Source: Carex sylvatica
Lineage: Eukaryota > Streptophyta > Magnoliopsida > Poales > Cyperaceae
Direction of reading: 5' to 3'
Length of the DNA: 64,000 nucleotides
Assembly: GCA_964058845.1 (NCBI GenBank)
Contig: CAXKVR010000016.1
Coordinates: 1 to 64,000, forward strand
Part shown: in pieces, positions 1-11,346 of the stretch
Numbering within the stretch: the stretch's first letter is position 1
Layout: each line of letters begins with the position of its first letter
Notes under the pieces: model-generated
What the model saw: the letters and a program-made list of their open reading frames with translations, nothing else
Database searches by the model: none
What the model was told of the DNA's origin: nothing
Program-made: the position numbers and the translations under genes

Positions 1-1498
1 TCAAATATGAATTCATTTTTGCACCGAATATAAAATTTTGTTAATCATGTTGGTTGAGTATCAATTTTGTAATAATTTTTAAAAAAATTTAGTCGGCGCA
101 TTGCTAATCGCGAAAGAAAGTACAATTTTTTATTTATTTAAGTGAGCTTATTATCAGGATCACTAACATTAACATACGAGACCAAACCACTGGATGGGTA
201 CTGATTATGGTATTATAGTCAGGATGAAACAGAAAAGAAAAAATGCAAATGCAATTTTGACAAACTAAGGGGGGCATGTAAGCAATATCATTAGACAGAA
301 AGGGATGACGTGGCCCATTCCATTGGGTGGGGTCCCAGTCCCAACCGTCCATAGTAATCTAATCTCTCTCTCCAGCCTCAGCCTCAAAAATACTTTTGAA
401 GTTTGAATTTTATGATGACATCACATCACATCACATCACACGCCTCTTTAACATACCTTTTTTACTTTTTACTTTTTAGTTTTTAGTTACCAATCTCTCT
501 CTCTCTCTCTCCAAACAAAGTCATTTAAATCACACTCGGCGCATCTTAGGATGAGTTTCGATAGTAAAGAAATGCTACAAAAACAAGTGCTTTTCGGATT
601 AGTGGGTCAGAATAATGGAAAAGGCGTGCTAATCTAATTAGTATGCATGAAAAGAATTATAATTTATATTAATAAAAAGAGTACAGATGTTAATTAAATG
701 GTATGATTAATAATAGTTATAGCTCGGAGTGTGCTGATTTATTATTCCAATAAATATTAAATTGATAATAATTATAACTTAACGTTATTCCGAAGAAGTT
801 ATATATTTAAATGACATCCGAATGACTTAACGCCAACATATCTTAACATGTTTGGTACTCTTCAAAAGTTTAAATAACGTTTATCGCGTTATAGTGGACT
901 AACTAAATAAATAGCGCTATGTTCAAATAGCACCGCTATAGCGCGGAATACCGTATTATAACGCTAAAAGAGCCATAGCTTTTATGATCTGAAAGGTCTG
1001 AAAATACTATAACGTCGTTATAACGCACTATTTAGAACCTGTAGTTTTTCTTCGTAAAACCATTAAAATTATACCGTTAAATTTTTTAAATTGTTTGGTA
1101 GAAGAGTAAACGTCTTTCATATCACCCCAACATTTATACATGCGTAATTTTAATGTAAAGAACATGTCTCTAATTTTTTATTTCTAATTTGAATGATATT
1201 TTTAAAATATCAAGTGTATGCAACTTTAATTGCGTAGTCACGTTACAGAAATGTGGGTCAATTTACATTTTTTTTGTCATTTTTTTTGTACTTATGTCCT
1301 ATTTTTTTTTTTTAGTTTGGAGTAAAAATATAACGGGCAGTGCAAACTTGACTTTTATGATTTGAAAGTCTAATTCTGCTACTGTGTAATATGAAAGATG
1401 AAAATATATTAGAATTATTTTCAATAAAAGTTTTCAAATACAGTGTACATGTCCTTAATTAAAAAGAAGATAAAAATAAAGATTTATATTTATTAACA
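1..1498. other. Gene-free AT-rich stretch
   Basis: No coding region is supportable here. There is a short (atcac)n-like run near 420-440, a CT run near 494-511, and a cluster of CGTTATA/TATAACG inverted motifs at about 870-1030 that may be a decayed transposon. The small open frames have no recognisable composition or motif. Confidence 0.6.
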
Positions 1499-1807
1499 GC
1501 GTATTAAGTTTTGGTTTAGGAGAGTCGGATGATGGGGACATCTCTGATGCCAATGATGAGGCAGTTGGTTTATTGTCTCCTGGTTGGTCTTTAGTTGATT
1601 CTAGCTCTTTTTTTGATGTGATTACTCTTAGTGATTGATAGGAATTTTGTTATTTTTAATGATGTTAGTTTGATTACATTTGGTATATTATTGTTTTGTA
1701 GTTGTTGATACTAGTTGGTTATGTTCCACTAGTTCATAATAACTAAATTTTTGCGAAATTCCAATTTTGCAAAAAAAGAAAAGAAAAAAGAAACGGCGTA
1801 TTAAGTT
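1499..1807 (+). mobile_element. Truncated retrotransposed insertion with 12-bp TSD
   Basis: The direct repeat gcgtattaagtt occurs exactly at 1499-1510 and 1796-1807 and flanks a 285-bp insert ending in an A-rich tail (about 1770-1794). Such a layout is the mark of target-primed reverse transcription. The insert begins with an open frame of about 40 codons that ends in TGA near 1639 and is acidic at its start (GESDDGDISDANDEA), followed by about 130 bp of untranslated sequence. It is either the 3' end of a LINE or the 3' end of a cellular mRNA; I do not recognise the peptide. The boundaries are well supported, the source is not. Confidence 0.7.
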
Positions 1808-2814
1808 GAAGAATCCAAATAGTAGGATGCAATGACTATGATATCTTGGAATTAAATAAAATTATAGTCAGATAATAAATGTATTAATAGGAAATCCCTA
1901 AATATATATAAGGTACATCATTGAAAACGAAAAGAATTTGGCGACAATCTTCTTTAATGCAACAATTCAGACCTTAAAATTAAATCATACAGTAGAGGTG
2001 GGGTCCGTATGGAAAATATCCGAACAGATGCAAAAAAAAAAAAAAATTGAAATAAGACTCGAGTAAAGTAGAAAGGGTCTCGAAATGGTGATACAAAAAA
2101 AAAAAAAAATTTCCATGTACCGTACGTATCAGTAATATCTATCAAAAAATTGGCCTCTCACTCCGATGACTTGGTTAAAATTTATATTCGGAAATTAATA
2201 ATTTAGAAATTTAATTTAATTTAATTAGAGCCACAGCTGCATAGCGTGCCGTGGAGTCCACAAACACAACCAAATAAGTGTTAAAGCATAGATTGACAAT
2301 ATCATATGACATCAAAAATTGGCATGATTTGGATTCTTTGTGAGTTCCAGAGTTGTGTTATTGCATATCGCATTTAAGCCTCACAAACTCTATCGGATTC
2401 AAAGTTTGAAACGAAGAAATTGAGTGGCGCGCGATATATAAAATAATTCTCATTTTTTTATTTATATCCAAAAATAAATAAAATTTTAAAAAATAACCAA
2501 CCGGCTGTTTTTTTTTCAAAACTACTCAAACCGAATTTTTTTTTTCGGTTTCAACATCCATAACAGGAATTTTTTTCCGAAAACTCAATTCTAAAATCGA
2601 ATAATTTTTTTCCGGTCTACAATTCCTGAATTTTTTTTTCCGGACTTAGTCCCAAAACTGAAAAAATATTTTTCAGACCCGGGATTACCCTACATAAGGA
2701 TCCGACCCCTTCTTCCTCTCCCCACTCAACTCTCACCTCTCCCCACCGCAGCCCCACTTCAAGGTATTTTTTTTTTAATTTTATAATATAATAAATTATT
2801 TAATTTTAAATGGT

Positions 2815-3400
2815 TTAAATATTGTCCTAATAATTTTGAATTTTAGAAAATATCAAAATGTTATAGAATAATTTAAAAAATACCAAAATAGTATAGAATA
2901 ATTTAGAAAATATCAAAATAGTCTAGAATAATTTAGAAAATACCAAAATAGTCTATAATAATTTAAAAAATACCAAAATTGTCTAGAAAATTGCCCTATT
3001 AATTTAGAAAATTATGCGATTAATTTAGAAAATTCTAAAATGATTTAGAAATTTTTTAGGAACATCTTTTTTTTGGATTCCTTTCGGAGCTCTGACTGTC
3101 TGATCGCTCGGCTCTTCGATTCATATTTTTTCATTTTTTATTTTAAGCTGACAATTATTAGTACGTAATTAGTTCATTTTAAATGGTTTAGAATATTGTC
3201 CGAATAATTTAGAATTTTTTAGAGCATTCCAAAATTATTTAGAATAATTTATAAAATTCCAAAATAGTTGAGAATATTATCCTATTAATTTAAAATTTTT
3301 TTAAAAAGGTTTAGAATAATTTATAAAATACTAAAATGATCTAGAATAATTTAGAAAAATTCAAAATAATTTAGAATATTGTTCGAATTTTTTAGTATGG
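2815..3400. repeat. AT-rich degenerate tandem repeats in the MULE leader
   Basis: Units of about 30 bp built on agaataatttagaaaatacc and aaaatagtct repeat imperfectly at 2815-3060 and again at 3180-3390, separated by about 120 bp. They lie between the left TIR and the first PMD exon. No coding sense is visible; they may be subterminal repeats of the element. Confidence 0.75.
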
Positions 3401-5671
3401 CAGACAAAGTACTTAAGCATACATTTAGCGGCTTGTTGTGGATAACTCACGGCAATCATAGGGTATCTGAGGCGTCTAAGGCATCTAAGGAGGACTTATT
3501 TCATTTTTCATAACTCGGTCAATAATCAAATTATATTGTAATTGATTTTTTTCATACTTTAGAGTAATGATATTTTAACAATGAGACACTATCGACACAA
3601 ATGCGAGTATAACGAGAAGTACGCACCTTCGAGTGGGCTTATATCAGATCACGACATTGCCTGATATCTCCCTCGATGCGGCCCTCGTTCATGGACTTGT
3701 CGAGCGGTGGCGTCAGGAGACGCACACCTTTTATCTTCCCTTTGGGGATGATAGATATTAACTAATTCAATTTTTTTTAATTTCTTATTGACAAGTCAAA
3801 TAAATTACAGTTACGCTGGAGGATGTGAGTTGTTTGTTGGGTTTGCCTATTTCGGGGGATCCGGTAATGGGAATTACAAACTCGGCGAGTATCCAAGGCC
3901 GACTGTATGAATTGCTAGGCGTCAAAGATTATGAAATAAAGGGTTTAATGAAAAAGAGGGGAAATGATGCCAATGAGAGAACGTCAGGCATGCTCGTGGT
4001 GAAAAAAACGCTCTATGAGCGCTTCAAAACATTGCCCGTAGATGCGACCGACCAACCATTGAAGTGGTTAGTATTTTTTTTTATTTAAAACTCTATTCGT
4101 ATTTTACATTTTCAATAATATACTCACATTCTAATATTTGCGATTAGGTATGTCCGTGAATTTATCCTTGACATGTTAGAAAATACCATGATTGTCGACA
4201 GTAGCGGAGATAGAATACCGCTGTGGTATCTCAACATGTTGGACAATTTGGACGAGCCGAAGAATTACAATTGAGGCGGAGCTGTTCTCGCACATTTATA
4301 CCGAAATCTATGCCTCGCATCCAATCCTAGCTGCCACTCTATGCATGGTCCCACCATATTTCTGCTACACTGGTCGTGGAGCCGATTTCAAATTCATCAG
4401 TCGTTATTGGGATCTCAACCGGTATGGGGTGCAGAAACAGAAGATACATGCCCAGTTTTTGCTGACCTATGGAAAGGCCTACATAACTGGGAAAACTCGT
4501 CGCATTCAAGTATCACCAAGTATCCCCCGCAACCAGTTTCAGCAACTGACGGATAACATGGTGAATTGGCAGCCGTACGAATATGTTTACCACCAGCTTT
4601 CGAGAAGAACTCGGACGGACCAGGTACATTATAGTAAAGTCGCATACTTTCTTTTATTTATGTCATCATAATTATAAATTCTACTTAACATTGCAACTAT
4701 AAATTTATCGGCCGTACTACTTGTACCGCTGTCATCTTATTTTTTATTGGATTATGGAGCACCACAATCCTGATCGCTGCATGTGACAATTTGGAAAATG
4801 GCAAGAGATCACGCCACCGTCTCCCCTGAATAAGCACGAGCACCAAGAGCTACACAAGTAATATTCACAGTATTTATGTGGTTTATTTATTTTAATATAC
4901 TTATTTACTTATTTATTTTACTAATATTGTAAATAGGTTGAAATGGGGCTCAAAGAGGAATGCGAACTGGGCAGAATTGCACCGTCGACATATGATCCAT
5001 GCGACACAATTTGCACAACATGTGTACGAAGTAGCCCATCTGTTTGATGTAAATGACCTTGTAACATATCGAATATGGTATTAGAAGGATTGCATGGCAT
5101 CTGTCTACTTATTTTGCCAGCACGTGAAGGGGATGGATCGTAATATTTCGGTTCCAAGAGACGAGCACTCGAAGTCCGGATACATTCCTAGTGGATCGAC
5201 ATTTGTTCGAAATGTAAACATTTCTAACTCTAGAATTTATAAATTATATATTAGATATCATTTCTTATATTCCGATTATGTGTACATGCATTGTTTGGAA
5301 TGGGAGAGTTGACACACGGCACACGAACATTTTTCACCAAGGGTCTCCATGCAATTGGCAAGGCCAAAATGAGACTAGGTCTGTGCCTTTGCAGGGATAA
5401 TGGTTACAGAGACCGTGAGCTTACCATGATAGAGGAGGCGGGGGTTCCACGTAATTGGGAAGAGTTTTCATCCAACGAGAGTGCGTCGCTGGGAACGAAG
5501 CTATTCCTAGCAGCACCTGTTCTCAACCTGATTCGACTGGTACTGAGTCGAGGTCTAACTGGTAGATCCACAGAGTTCCGACTGGTACTGAGTCGGGGTC
5601 TAACTAGTAGATCCACAGAGTTGCTACCGGTACTGGGTCGGTGTCTTATTGGTACATCCACAGAGTTCTGA
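3397..5671 (+). pseudogene. Plant mobile domain (PMD) gene, decayed
   Basis: Fragments in three frames read in order as a PMD protein (the MAIN/'phosphatase 7 long form'-like family). About 3650-3760 contains LDAALVHGLVERWRQETHTF; 3805-4070 contains VTLEDVSCLLGLPISGDPV; 4148-4540 contains WYLNMLDNLDEPKNY and the tryptophan-rich block; 4700-4860 contains MEHHNPDRCM; and 4937-5215 is a further C-terminal segment. AT-rich introns with GT/AG borders separate them. In-frame stops interrupt the reading, for example the TGA right after DRCM, and frameshifts fall near 4270. A possible first exon begins at ATG 3397. PMD genes are known as host genes and as passengers in transposons; its position inside MULE TIRs makes this a passenger. 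The 3' end of the frame runs into a minisatellite. Confidence 0.8.
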
Positions 5672-5742
5672 CCGCTACTGGGTCGGGATCTAATTGGTAT
5701 TGGGTCGGGGTCCACAGGGCTTCCGACTGGTAATGAGTCGGA
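5535..5742 (+). repeat. 45-bp minisatellite encoding 15-residue repeats
   Basis: Units start at 5535, 5580 and 5625 with an exact 45-bp period, each beginning gactggtactgagtcg or a variant. Rearranged partial units follow to about 5742. As 45 is a multiple of three, the frame is kept and the open frame ending at 5671 reads RLVLSRGLTGRSTEF and variants. It lies at the 3' end of the PMD pseudogene, inside the MULE. Confidence 0.85.
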
Positions 5743-5997
5743 ATCGAGGTTTAGGAATTTGATTGGACACATGTGTTTGACTATTCAAGTTCAATTGGGA
5801 ATTAAAACTTGTTTCTAAACAAAATACTGGAAAAATTAAGGCTTAAAACCGGTAAAAAAAATTTCGGATTCTAATCAAGAAACCGGAATTTTTTTTTCTG
5901 ATTTGGGTATTAGTTTTCGAATTTCGACATCGTTTTGGTTATTTTTTAAAATTTTATTTATTTTTTGGATATAAATAAAAAAAATCGGAAAATAATT

Positions 5998-8563
5998 TGT
6001 TGATCATGTAACATTAAATGGCATGTAGGCATCTGGCACGAAGGCTTACTTGCCACAAGCGTGACGTGGATCCTTGTTTGTCAAGTCTGAACCAATTTTC
6101 AGTTTCTAAGATTCGTATCTTTTGGTGCTGAATAAATAAAAGAATATAAAGATAAAATGAAAATTGTAGAAGAGCTAACTAACAATCTGACCGAGGATTA
6201 GGGATGACAGATCGAGTTCCATGTTTTTTTTTTGTCAATTATTATGATGCATGGCTCAGCTAGCGTAGTCAGAATCATAATTTATTCACAAATAATTCGG
6301 ATTTAAACTTGTGGCAAGAGGTGCAGAAATGAAGTAATTAGTTTGCAGAAAATTAAAAGTAAACAAAAGTTTAATTTGTTAGTGTTGAATTTGACCGATA
6401 GATCTATTTAAATACGGCGGTTATATGTCAGTTAGTTGCAAGGTTGCCACCTGGTCCTCTCATCCTACGCCACGTAGATATATGACAACTACATGCACTT
6501 AATTTTTTCTTGAAACTTGACAGAAACTGTCAATCAATTTAACATTAAACAAGTAAAAATGAACTATAGTCTAATAGTCCAATATCATATCTTTGTTTCT
6601 TCTGGTAATTGCTTTCCGCCGAAGCACTTTCTACCAAAGCTACACTCGACACGACAGCAAATATTGGTAGCTCCTTCCATTCAGAAAACATTTCTACTCT
6701 TCTGTCAAAATAGGTACACTTAATTTGTGACTTTATCTTTTGTCAGGATATAACAGGATATAAAAAATATTGTACTATATATTTCGATAGCCAATCCAAT
6801 GTAATGTTCTCTACCTCTATACTAACTATTTAATCCATCGTATATATGTCTCACTAAATAATTCATTCTATGCTACTCATACAGTTTAATTTTTCAACCT
6901 CCTAAATTTCAATTAATGTATAATTAAGAAATTAACCCCCTCCCGCATAGAAGACGAATAATTGTTTTTTGTGGGGTCTGCTAGCTGTATAAATTAAAAG
7001 CCAAGACAAAGGAGCATTTATTTGGCAGAGGCAGAGGTCAGTAGGTGTTCTTGCAAAATCGATGATTCAATTTTTTCTTTTTTCTTTTTTCTTTTTTCTT
7101 TTTGCAGTATTTTTCTTTTTGTAATGTTAATTTGACCTCTCAAAAAATACCTGTTAAGCTTTTCTATTCACACGTTTACAATTTACATAGATCTGCTGCT
7201 AGCTTAATTAGTTCGATCTGTTATTAATTAATGTGCTCTGCTGCTAACTGTCTCCAACAACAATAACATTAATTGCAAGCTTTTGTTTTTTCTACTTGGA
7301 ATCGTCTTATTTAAAAACAATCAACAGAATCTATCACTGTCAAAATAGTTTTTTATTTTTTATTTTTTTTATTAATGACATCATTACATGAATATCAAAA
7401 TATGATATATTCATTTTAAATCTTTATTTTTTCCAAATTGAAAAGGCTTCATATGGTGATCGAAATTTAGAACTGGAATTTTTGTTTCGTAGTTTAAGTA
7501 TATTAATTAATCTGTATGGAATTTAGAACCGAAATTTAGAACTGAATCTTTTTTGATAAAATAACTTACTCCGAATTAATTAACTTTTTAGTCCATCTAA
7601 TTATTTCTATTTTACTTTTCATTTAACGACTTAAGTGTGAATTGAAAAAATTACTTTCTCTCTTATTCCATAATTAAATATAATCTTAGTTAATAAAAGA
7701 GATACCAGTTAGTACTACAAAAGTGTTCGAGTTCGAATGACCTAACTGTAGTTCTAGCATGATTTTGATTTTAATATTAAGTCGAATCAAATCGAGCTCG
7801 ATATTTAAAACCAATGAAGTTATCGAACTCATATCAATTTTAATATTATGACTTCTTACATTTAGTTTTATTTATCGCAAAATAATTAGCATGTAAAATA
7901 ATTAATATATTTAAGAATTTATTTATTTACTTAAGAGTATTTTGTTGACTTCGTAATAAAATTGAGAAAATATTTACATTTATATCTAAAAGAATAAACA
8001 TATTATGTTATGTCAGTATCTAGAACTTTCAATTTAATAAAATAATTATATATGAAACCATTTTTATTCGAGTAAGAGCGAGTCAGCAAAGATAATTTAT
8101 TTCTTGCGGTCTTAGTGTTAATTAGCCACTTAAACACTTACAATATCACAACAACTTAAATTCCATCCAAAAAGTTCCGGTACTTGTATCTAAAGAAAAT
8201 GATTTGGAGGATCTCTATTACTATTAGAGTTTCTAATTTAAGGTAGCAGATTCTAATTCAGTTTTAGAGATATGAAAGAGTTTCTTATTTAGCAATTATG
8301 TAAAAAAAAATATTACCATTTTTTTTTATAAATTCCACGTTGATCAAATGATTGGCTTAAATTAATTTTTCTTTTTAATTTATTACTAACGTGGCTTAAT
8401 AGAAACTCTAAGATTAATTTCAGAGATGTGAGAGTTTAGAAACTTTAGAAATTTTAATTTCTGAAAAATAGTTAACAATTAGTTAGAAACTCATTTGGAT
8501 TGCTGAGATGTAGATATTCTAAGTCTGGTAGAGATATTAATATATAATGTACAATGTTGCCGT
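5998..8563. other. Gene-free AT-rich stretch
   Basis: No gene or recognisable element is supportable. A (cttttt)n-like T-rich run lies at 7072-7103, and short open frames lack motifs. Imperfect inverted pairs around 8220-8470 (the gagtttctaa / ttagaaact type) may be a decayed foldback repeat. Confidence 0.5.
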
Positions 8564-8572
8564 GTCAATGAA

Positions 8573-10079
8573 CTGATTTTTTTATTAATATCCAACATTA
8601 AATCAAAAATAACACAAATGCCTATGGCTTTTGGAAATTTTAAAAAGGCCCAAACCGCCAGGATTCTTGGCGGTTCACTTTCTTTCAGAATCGCCAGGAT
8701 TCTTAGCAGTCTGGAAAAAAGTGGACCGCCGATATTTCTGGTGGTCTTTTTAAAAAAAAAAAATTAGATCTAATGCTTACTTCCTCTCAGTTCACGAGTA
8801 CCGAGAAAATTATCTATTGATCAAATACAATTTAGATTGTTTGTGCAATAAAATATTTTATAAGTACAAGTTTCTTGATTTTTTATTTATTTATCAAGTA
8901 CAAGTTAGGGGTGGCAAAAAAGCTTGTAGTTTGTGGATCAATCTTGATTCACATCTGGCTCGCTTGCTAACAACTCATTTATTAGTGGACCGAGCTATTA
9001 ACGAGCCAGCTCATCACTAGCTCGATTCAAAATTAATGAGTTTGAGCTTGGGCCTAGCTCGCTCGTGAGCTGGCGAGCTAGCTCGGTCCAAGTATGAATT
9101 TGTGCATTGGTATAAATTTGTGTGAATTTAGTATACATGAATTTTTTTTGTGAACTGTGTTTGTATGAATTTGAAGATTTAGTAATTTGATATGTATGAA
9201 TTTAGTTACAAACTTAATTTATGACAGTTGACTTTATAATATATTATCTAAAACATTTAGGCTTTTGGCTCACGAGCTGGCTCGGCTCGCTCGTTGCCAA
9301 AACAAGCGAGCCATGAGTCACTTTTTCAGCTCGGATCCAAATGTTAGCTCGCTCATGACTCGCTCGTTGCTAAAACGAGCGAGCTATGAGCTTGGTTTAG
9401 CTCGGATCGAGCGGGCTCGTTGCCAGCCCTAGTACAAGTTCCTTTCTTATTACAAAAAAAATATTATGTTTATTTTCAAATTTATTTATTTTATTATAAA
9501 TTTAACATTTATTTTTCTGTTGAAATCAATTTTATAACTTATCGTTATTTTTCAGAAATTTCAATTGGAGTTTTGAGGTCCTACACGATTTTTTTTTTTG
9601 CATTTTGAGTGCACGGGATATTTTGTAAGGTAAACCTTAGTTTATGGTTTAGAATTTAATTTCAAAATTCATATCTCCTCCTCCCAAGCTTTTTGAAAAG
9701 TGGTTGAATGCTCAAAACAGAGTTTCCTAAAAGAAGTTATAGTCGATCAAAGTTAGTTCTCTCTAAATAAGAAACTTTAAAACATTAGAAAAGCACAATC
9801 TATCACTAACTGTGTGTCATATTAGATTCTGATCAAGAAATGATAGAATTAATATAAACTGAGAGAAAGTAAGAATTAAATCTCAATTTATTTATTTTTA
9901 AAAAAGGATCGTCAGAAATCTCAGCATCCTACTTTCTTTCCGAACTGTCAAGATTCAATCTTGGCAGTTCTGGAAAAAAAAACATAGATCGTTGAGATTC
10001 TCAATGGTTTGAGCATTTTTATAAATACTAAAAAAATGTGAACATTTGTGTTATTTTCTATTTATAATAAAAAAATCGG
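8573..10079. mobile_element. Non-autonomous MULE, about 200-bp TIRs, 9-bp TSD
   Basis: The TSD gtcaatgaa is exact (8564-8572 and 10080-10088). The left end starts ctgatttttttattaata; the right end, read inward, starts ccgatttttttattataa. Inverted similarity continues for about 200 bp on each side (to about 8770 and from about 9890) and includes the shared block aaaataacacaaatg. Both arms carry short palindromes such as ccgccaggattcttggcgg at 8655-8680. No transposase is encoded. Without the nested hAT insertion the element would be about 0.97 kb. Confidence 0.88.
8906..9431. mobile_element. Non-autonomous hAT element nested in the MULE
   Basis: TIRs are taggggtggcaa at the left and ttgccagcccta at the right. 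The 8-bp TSD gtacaagt is exact (8898-8905 and 9432-9439), as expected for hAT transposition. The subterminal regions are full of inverted GCTCG/CGAGC motifs. It encodes nothing. It interrupts the 1.5-kb MULE, so it is the younger insertion. Confidence 0.9.
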
Positions 10080-10248
10080 GTCAATGAATAACCACTTTAA
10101 AATCCACCAACTGACAAGTGACGTGTCGGCATAAACACGGCTATTTAAGACTTATACCTATGATAACCAGCTCCAATATTCGTCCCATTTAGAGAAGTCC
10201 ACAGGACGGTCTGGTGTCAATTCGAGCTGCTAGTCCATACCCTCTCAG

Positions 10249-11337
10249 CCGAAATTTTTATTAATACTCAAAAAAATTATAAAATTACAAAAGCTACTCA
10301 ACTTTTCATAAGAATTCAAAATGTGCCTCTTTCGGTGACTAAATAACCGGACTAAACCCTTCTTTCCGATTATGTAGCCACCAGATCCATATATTGATCC
10401 GGTGACTAAAGAATCGGTTTTGTGTTTTCTTTTTCTTTTTTTAGAAAACATTTTTTTTTAAATTTATTTATTTTTTGTATTGAAATATTAGAAATGTTTT
10501 ATATTTTTTTTTTAAAATAAATGGAATACAATATAATTTTATTTATTAGAAAGACTACGACAAATAATTCAGATCAACATTTTTTAGACTGAATTTTTCA
10601 CGGCTGTAAGAAAAATTAATATATTTCTTTATGTGTTATTGAAAAAAAAAATATGCTTTGAATGTGAGTTATTGATTGCGGTTCAAAAGTCACTTCTACG
10701 TAATACATAAAATATTGTGATCCTTCTAGTACATTTAATTTCTAAAAAAAATATCAATTTTGAGAATTCTTTTTTAATAACAATCATTAAATAACTTCTT
10801 TTTTTTCAAAAATAGATACCACTTTTTAAAAATTAAATATAAGGATGACAATATTTATGTATTTACCTAGAAGTGACTTTTGAACCAGAATCAATAACTC
10901 AGAATTCAAACATTTTAATTTTTTTTTCAATAACACATAAAGAAATATATTAATTTTTCTTACAGTTGCAAAAAATTCGGCCTGAAAAATATTGATCCGG
11001 ATTATTTGTCGTAGTCTTTCTAATAAATCAAATTATATTGTATTTAATCTATTTTCAAAGAAATATATCTAACATTTCTAATATTTCAATACAAAATATA
11101 AATAAATTAAAAAAAATTATGTTTTGTAAAAAAAAAAAAAAAAAAAAAAATACAAAGCCGGTTATTTTATCACCGGACTTCTATCTTGAAACCGGTTTTT
11201 TAGTCGCCGGACCAATTTCTGGATCCGGTAATTAAATAACCGAAAAGAGGGGCTTTGTCCGGTTATTTAGTCACCGAAAAAAAATTGGATATATTTTACA
11301 ATTTTATAATTTTTTTGGGTATTAATAAAAATTTCGG
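10249..11337. mobile_element. Foldback MULE with arms of about 500 bp
   Basis: The ends are perfect for at least 19 bp (ccgaaatttttattaatac, both read inward), and inverted similarity extends through nearly the whole element: 10249-10750 pairs with 10860-11337, leaving a loop of about 100 bp. A 9-bp TSD with two differences (ccctctcag at 10240-10248, tcctcttag at 11338-11346) supports the MULE class. Several ccggtgactaaa/ttatttagtcaccg motifs lie in the outer arms. No protein is encoded. Transcription across it would give a long hairpin. Confidence 0.85.
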
Positions 11338-11346
11338 TCCTCTTAG

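Larger units (their letters stand above)
2449..5988 (+). mobile_element. Mutator-like (MULE) element carrying a PMD gene
   Basis: Terminal inverted repeats of at least 50 bp begin ctcatttttttatttatat at the left and, read inward from the right end, ccgattttttttatttat; both continue through near-identical AT-rich sequence. The 9-bp target-site duplication aaaataatt is exact (2440-2448 and 5989-5997). Just inside both ends are runs of T flanked by CCGAA/TTCGG blocks, which form subterminal palindromes. The cargo is a plant mobile domain gene rather than a transposase, so mobility would have needed a transposase from elsewhere. MULEs typically have long TIRs and 8-11-bp TSDs, so the class assignment is strong. 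Confidence 0.85.

Noticed and set aside
2815..3400. CRISPR-like array of about 30-bp repeats
   Set aside because: Repeats are directly adjacent and degenerate with no unique spacers, in a plant transposon; no cas genes.
5404..5772. Minus-strand frame with Arg/Pro-rich repeats
   Set aside because: Antisense of the 45-bp minisatellite; no homology and no gene context.
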